The notes beneath the pieces are model-generated. The model made no database searches. It was not told the origin of the DNA and worked only from the letters and a program-made list of their open reading frames with translations. Source: Methylobacterium sp. (GTDB lineage: Bacteria; Pseudomonadota; Alphaproteobacteria; Rhizobiales; Beijerinckiaceae). From it: a DNA stretch of 9,078 nt. Of this stretch, positions 5,960 to 9,078 are shown one piece after another. The position numbers were made by a program, and so were the translations under genes. Numbering within the stretch: the stretch's first letter is position 1; each line of letters begins with the position of its first letter. The stretch is from the NCBI GenBank assembly GCA_021154065.1, contig JAJKJG010000375.1, positions 1 to 9,078 on the forward strand, read 5' to 3'.

Positions 5960-6976
5960 CTAGCCTGGTTCGCGTCGCCAGATCGCCGATCTGAACGTGA
6001 AGCGGCCGGGGTCGGCAAGGATGGCGCAAAGGCCGGTCAGCGCCGGGTCCGGATCGGCGATCAGGAAGGTCGGCACCGCCTGCATCCAATGCTCGAACGG
6101 CGCCTTGCGCTCGAAGGCGCGACGGAACTCGCCCGCGGACAGCACCGTCGCGATCTTCGGCGCGATGCCGCCGCCGAGATAGACCGCGCCGGCGCCGAAG
6201 GTCAGCGCGAGATCGCCGGCGAAGCGGCCGAGGAGCCGCGCGAACAGCTGCAACGCCTCGGTCGCGAGCGCGTCGTCACGGGCGAGAGCGGCCGCGGAGA
6301 CCTCCTCCGCGGTCCGGCACGGCGCCGCCGCCGACCGCGACTGCCCGAGTGCGCGGTAGAGGCGCAGCAGCCCCGGTCCCGACAGCACCGCCTCGGCGGT
6401 GACGCGGCCCGCGACGCGATCGAGGAGCGGCCAAAGCGCCGCTTCGTCGGGCTCGGCGGGACCGAAATCGGTATGGCCGGCCTCGGTCGAGTGGATCGCC
6501 CAGCGCTCGCCCATGGGCAGGAGCGCCGCGGCTCCAAACCCGGTGCCAGGGCCGAGGACGAGCCGCGCGCCGGGGCACGCCGGACATTCCGGTCCAATGC
6601 GCACGAGCTCCTTCTCTTCGCCCCCGAGGCTGAGGGACGCCGCGACCGGCACGAAGTCGTTCACGAGCTCGACCGATCGGAATCCAAACGCGGCGCCGAT
6701 CGCCGCCGCGTCGACGGTCCAGCCCGCGTTGGTCAGGTGCACCGTCGCGGCGTCGACCCGGCTTGCAACCGCGAGCAGCGCCGAGCGCGGGCGCGCCGCG
6801 CCGCCGGCGTCGAGCGCCGCCCGCAATGCGGCGATCGGACTGTCGTGCTCGCGCGTGAGCGCGCGCGGAAGCAGCGCGAGCGGAGCGCCCGGAGCGTCGA
6901 GAACGCCGAAGCGGACGTTCGTCCCGCCGATATCGCCGACGAGGAAGGGATAGCCGGCCGCCGCAGCAACGGTCAT
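5960..6976 (-). CDS. glk: Glucokinase (Glk family)
   Basis: This enzyme phosphorylates glucose with ATP to glucose-6-phosphate in the cytoplasm. From the ATG at 6976 it has 338 residues, close to the usual 320 of the bacterial Glk family (not ROK-type). Motifs in order: phosphate-binding GDIGGTNVRFG (14-24); LTNAGW (82-87), matching the glucose-contacting TN..W segment; LVNDF (104-108) with catalytic-base Asp107; GPGTGFG (142-148); EAGHTDFGP (165-173), with Glu165 and His168 as sugar ligands; EAVLSGPGLLRLYRA (195-209); and an AVYLGGGIAPK segment towards the C-terminus. A GTG at 7004-7006 overlaps the otsB stop (GTGA) and would add 10 residues. I prefer the ATG on family grounds, but a strong AAGGAG (6993-6998) is 16 nt from it, so the start is not certain. 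It is the last gene of the M20-otsB-glk run. Confidence 0.94.
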   Translation of the reverse strand: MTVAAAAGYPFLVGDIGGTNVRFGVLDAPGAPLALLPRALTREHDSPIAALRAALDAGGAARPRSALLAVASRVDAATVHLTNAGWTVDAAAIGAAFGFRSVELVNDFVPVAASLSLGGEEKELVRIGPECPACPGARLVLGPGTGFGAAALLPMGERWAIHSTEAGHTDFGPAEPDEAALWPLLDRVAGRVTAEAVLSGPGLLRLYRALGQSRSAAAPCRTAEEVSAAALARDDALATEALQLFARLLGRFAGDLALTFGAGAVYLGGGIAPKIATVLSAGEFRRAFERKAPFEHWMQAVPTFLIADPDPALTGLCAILADPGRFTFRSAIWRREPG

Positions 6977-6992
6977 CGCGTTTCCAGCCCGG

Positions 6993-6998
6993 CTCCTT
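6993..6998 (-). promoter_or_regulatory. Shine-Dalgarno-like AAGGAG near the glk start
   Basis: AAGGAG on the - strand lies just after the otsB stop codon and 16 nt before the preferred glk ATG. That is longer than the usual 5-9 nt, and no in-frame start codon sits at optimal spacing. It overlaps the alternative coding start that begins at the GTG at 7004-7006. Confidence 0.4.
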
Positions 6999-7002
6999 AG
7001 TC

Positions 7003-7755
7003 TCACGCCGCGCTGAGCCTATCGACATCGATGCGTCCCTGCGCCGCCCATTCGGACAGGCGCCGGCGCAGGGCAAGGGGCGTTTCGACCCGCCGCTGCG
7101 CTCCGGTCAGGCCGCCGCCGACGCGGACGGTGACGCCGCCGAGATCGTTGACGGTGATAAAGCCCTGCTCGTCCGTGAGATCGTCGCCGACGAAGACCGC
7201 GCGCCGCCCGCGGAACGGCTCCTGCGCGAGAAAGCGGGCGATGGCAGGCCCTTTCGCCGCGTGAGCCGGCAGGATCTCGGCCACCGCCTTTCCGGCCTGC
7301 AGGCGATAATCCGGGCCGAGCGCGGTCGCGAGCTCTTCCATCACCTCGATGACCTCGGAATCGAGCTCCGGCGCGAGGCGCCAATGGACTCCGACCGAGC
7401 ATCCCTTGTCCTCGATCAGGATGCCGGGATGCCCGGGAAGGCGGCTCGGCAGCTCTTCGATCGCTTGGCGCAAGGCCGGATGGGCCTCCGGCCGGCACGG
7501 GAACAACTGGCCGCCGATCCGCTGCTCGACCCCATGCAGCCCGGCGGCGTCGAAGCGGAACGGCGCCAGGAACCCGTCGAGCGTCGCGATCGCGCGCCCC
7601 GACACGATGGCGAGCGCGCCGCCGAGGCGGTGGCGCAGCGCCGCGAGGGTGTCGGTCAGGCCGGGCTCGACGACGACCGCCTCGGGCCGCTCGGCAATCT
7701 CGACGAGGGTGCCGTCGAAATCGAGAAAAAGAGCCCAGCCGGCGCCATTCCGCAT
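7003..7755 (-). CDS. otsB: Trehalose-6-phosphate phosphatase
   Basis: A 250-residue HAD-superfamily phosphatase of the OtsB (trehalose-PPase) family, releasing phosphate from trehalose-6-phosphate to give trehalose, a stress protectant and carbon store. HAD motif I is LDFDGTLVEI (residues 11-20), with nucleophile Asp12 and acid/base Asp14. Motif II is IVSGR (50-54). The cap contains GLHG (72-75), a typical sugar-recognition element, IEDKGCSVGVHWR (114-126) and QAGKAVAEI (153-161). Lys168 in AAKGPA fits motif III. Motif IV is VGDDLTDEQGF (189-199). The start ATG lies 6 nt after the M20 gene stop, with GAGG (7760-7763) overlapping that stop. Its own stop lies in GTGA with a possible glk start. 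The usual partner otsA (trehalose-6-phosphate synthase) is not in this window. Confidence 0.95.
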   Translation of the reverse strand: MRNGAGWALFLDFDGTLVEIAERPEAVVVEPGLTDTLAALRHRLGGALAIVSGRAIATLDGFLAPFRFDAAGLHGVEQRIGGQLFPCRPEAHPALRQAIEELPSRLPGHPGILIEDKGCSVGVHWRLAPELDSEVIEVMEELATALGPDYRLQAGKAVAEILPAHAAKGPAIARFLAQEPFRGRRAVFVGDDLTDEQGFITVNDLGGVTVRVGGGLTGAQRRVETPLALRRRLSEWAAQGRIDVDRLSAA

Positions 7756-7759
7756 GACG

Positions 7760-7763
7760 CCTC
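7760..7763 (-). promoter_or_regulatory. Ribosome binding site of otsB overlapping the M20 stop codon
   Basis: GAGG on the - strand shares bases with the TGA stop (7762-7764) of the peptidase gene and lies 4 nt before the otsB ATG. The arrangement suggests translational coupling. Confidence 0.5.
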
Positions 7764-9078
7764 AAGCCTTTGCAGGCACGCCTGGTTCCGCCAAATCCCA
7801 ATACAGCCCGGCCATCATTGCGAGGCCCTCGCGGGCGATCGCCACCGGCAGGTGCTCGTTCGGCGCGTGCTGCGAGCAGGCGGGGTAGGAGTGCGGCACC
7901 CACACGGTCGGAAGCTCAAGGATCTCCGAGAAGATGTCGTTTGGGAGCGAGCCGCCGAGATTTGGCAGGACCACCGGAGGCTTGTTGGTGCTGCGGGCGA
8001 TCGAGGCGGCCGCCCATCGCACCCAAGGGTGATCGGGGTCGAGCCGCGTCGCCCGCATGATCTCGTCGCGCGACAGCGCCATCTCGACCATCGGGAAGCC
8101 GTGCCGGTCGAGATGGCGGCGCAGCGCCGGCAGCACATTCTCCCAATCGATGCCGACGACGAAGCGCAGCTGGCAGCGCGCCCAGGCCCGTGGCGGAACG
8201 GCGTTGACCGGTGTCTTCGGGTTGCCGGCCTCGTAGGCCAGGACGGTAAAGGAGCACCAGCCGAACACTTTTTCGGCCGCGGTCAGGCCCGGTTCGCCCC
8301 AGTCCGGATCGATCGTCGGGCCGCCCTCCACGCTCTCGATCTCGGCATCGGCGAGCGCGCGGCGGACACTGTCCGGGATCGCGTCCGGCACCCATTCGGG
8401 GATACGGATCTCGCCCCTCGGGCCGGCGATCGAGGCGATCGCGTGCGCAAGCTGGATCGCCGGGTCGGAGAGAAGCCCGCCCCAGTTTCCGGAGTGATGG
8501 CCGCCCTCGCGGGCGTCGATCCACAGGTCGAAGGTGACGTTGCCGCGCGTGCCGAGGAACACGGTCGGCCGCCCTGCCGAAAGACGGGGCCCGTCCGAGC
8601 CGATCAGGACGTCGGCGCGTAAGCGTTCCTTCTCGCGCGTGCACAGCGCGCGCAGGCCAGGCGAGCCCATCTCCTCGCCCATCTCGATCAGATATTTGGC
8701 GTTGAAGCCGAGACGCCCGCGGGTCTTAAGGACCGCCGCGAGCGCGCCGAGGTTGATCGCGTGCTGGCCCTTGTTGTCGACGACGCCGCGCCCATACCAG
8801 CGGTCCCCGCGCTCGGTGAGCCGCCAGGGCGAGAGCCCCTCCTCCCAACCGTCGTCGATGCCGCGGATGACGTCGCCATGGCCGTAGCCGAACACCGTCG
8901 TCTCGGCCCCTTCCTCCTGCCGCTCGGCAAACAGGAACGGCCACTTGCCTTCGTGCAGGACCTGCGTCTTGAACCCGAGCTTCTCGAGGGCCGGCTTCAT
9001 CTCGGTCTCGAGATACTCGACGAGCACGGGCGCGCGTGCCGGGTTCTGGCTTTCGGTCGGCATCGCGACGCGGCGGGC
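7762..9078 (-). CDS. M20-family metallopeptidase (ArgE/DapE-like), 5'-truncated
   Basis: A zinc-dependent amidohydrolase/peptidase of the M20 clan. The frame is open to the window edge, and the five codons before the ATG at 9061-9063 (reading ARRVA) continue into MPTESQNPAR as in homologues, so the true start is probably upstream. Numbering from that Met, the metal-site residues are His62 and Asp64 in YGHGDVI, Asp96 in GRGVVDNKG, Glu130/Glu131 in EMGEEMGS, Asp157 in GSDG and His399 in SQHAPNEH. The dimerisation-domain HHSGNWGG (189-196) and C-terminal GGSLPNDIF (370-378) are also intact. The GHGDV..GID variant in place of the common GHxDVxP marks a subfamily often annotated only as M20 peptidase or deacylase. 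The substrate (dipeptide or N-acyl amino acid) cannot be deduced. No signal peptide can be judged because the N-terminus is missing. It is first, in the visible part, of the operon leading to otsB and glk. Confidence 0.92.
   Translation of the reverse strand, partial: ARRVAMPTESQNPARAPVLVEYLETEMKPALEKLGFKTQVLHEGKWPFLFAERQEEGAETTVFGYGHGDVIRGIDDGWEEGLSPWRLTERGDRWYGRGVVDNKGQHAINLGALAAVLKTRGRLGFNAKYLIEMGEEMGSPGLRALCTREKERLRADVLIGSDGPRLSAGRPTVFLGTRGNVTFDLWIDAREGGHHSGNWGGLLSDPAIQLAHAIASIAGPRGEIRIPEWVPDAIPDSVRRALADAEIESVEGGPTIDPDWGEPGLTAAEKVFGWCSFTVLAYEAGNPKTPVNAVPPRAWARCQLRFVVGIDWENVLPALRRHLDRHGFPMVEMALSRDEIMRATRLDPDHPWVRWAAASIARSTNKPPVVLPNLGGSLPNDIFSEILELPTVWVPHSYPACSQHAPNEHLPVAIAREGLAMMAGLYWDLAEPGVPAKA

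Noticed and set aside
7261..8622. Rightward 453-codon frame opposite otsB and the M20 gene
   Set aside because: It covers two well-supported genes on the other strand and shows no family motif.

Overview
This is a GC-rich, gene-dense chromosomal segment from what looks like an alphaproteobacterium, probably Hyphomicrobiales (Rhizobiales). That guess rests on the opacity-type outer-membrane barrel at the left edge, the alphaproteobacterial style of the BMP-family binding protein and EpmA, and the high GC at third codon positions. I cannot name a genus. I see no mobile elements, tRNA or rRNA genes, or CRISPR array.

Layout, left to right. (1) Bases 1-615, + strand: the 3' part of an outer-membrane beta-barrel protein, followed by a strong hairpin terminator (651-679). 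(2) Bases 721-3714, all on the - strand and read right to left: efp (elongation factor P), a periplasmic BMP-family substrate-binding protein, a cytoplasmic-type cyclophilin (ppiB-like), and an unrecognised acidic, Ala-rich protein. (3) Bases 3715-3860: a 146-bp divergent intergenic region. (4) Bases 3861-5947, + strand: epmA and epmB, overlapping by 4 nt. (5) Bases 5960-9078, - strand and read right to left: an M20-family metallopeptidase (5' end outside the window), otsB (trehalose-6-phosphate phosphatase) and glk (glucokinase), tightly packed as one operon.

The clearest functional unit is the EF-P beta-lysylation system. EpmB (a radical-SAM lysine 2,3-aminomutase) makes (R)-beta-lysine and EpmA attaches it to a conserved lysine at the tip of the EF-P loop, here Lys33 in a PGKG motif. 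The modified EF-P relieves ribosome stalling at polyproline. The substrate gene and both modification genes sit back to back around one intergenic region. EpmC, the hydroxylase seen in enterobacteria, is not in the window.

The right-hand operon joins sugar phosphate metabolism (OtsB, Glk) to a peptidase. OtsA, the usual synthase partner of OtsB, is not present here. The BMP binding protein has no permease or ATPase beside it. Most of the window is recognisable housekeeping or accessory metabolism. The least explained item is the acidic protein at 721-1365. I did not find convincing evidence of a wholly new multi-gene system.
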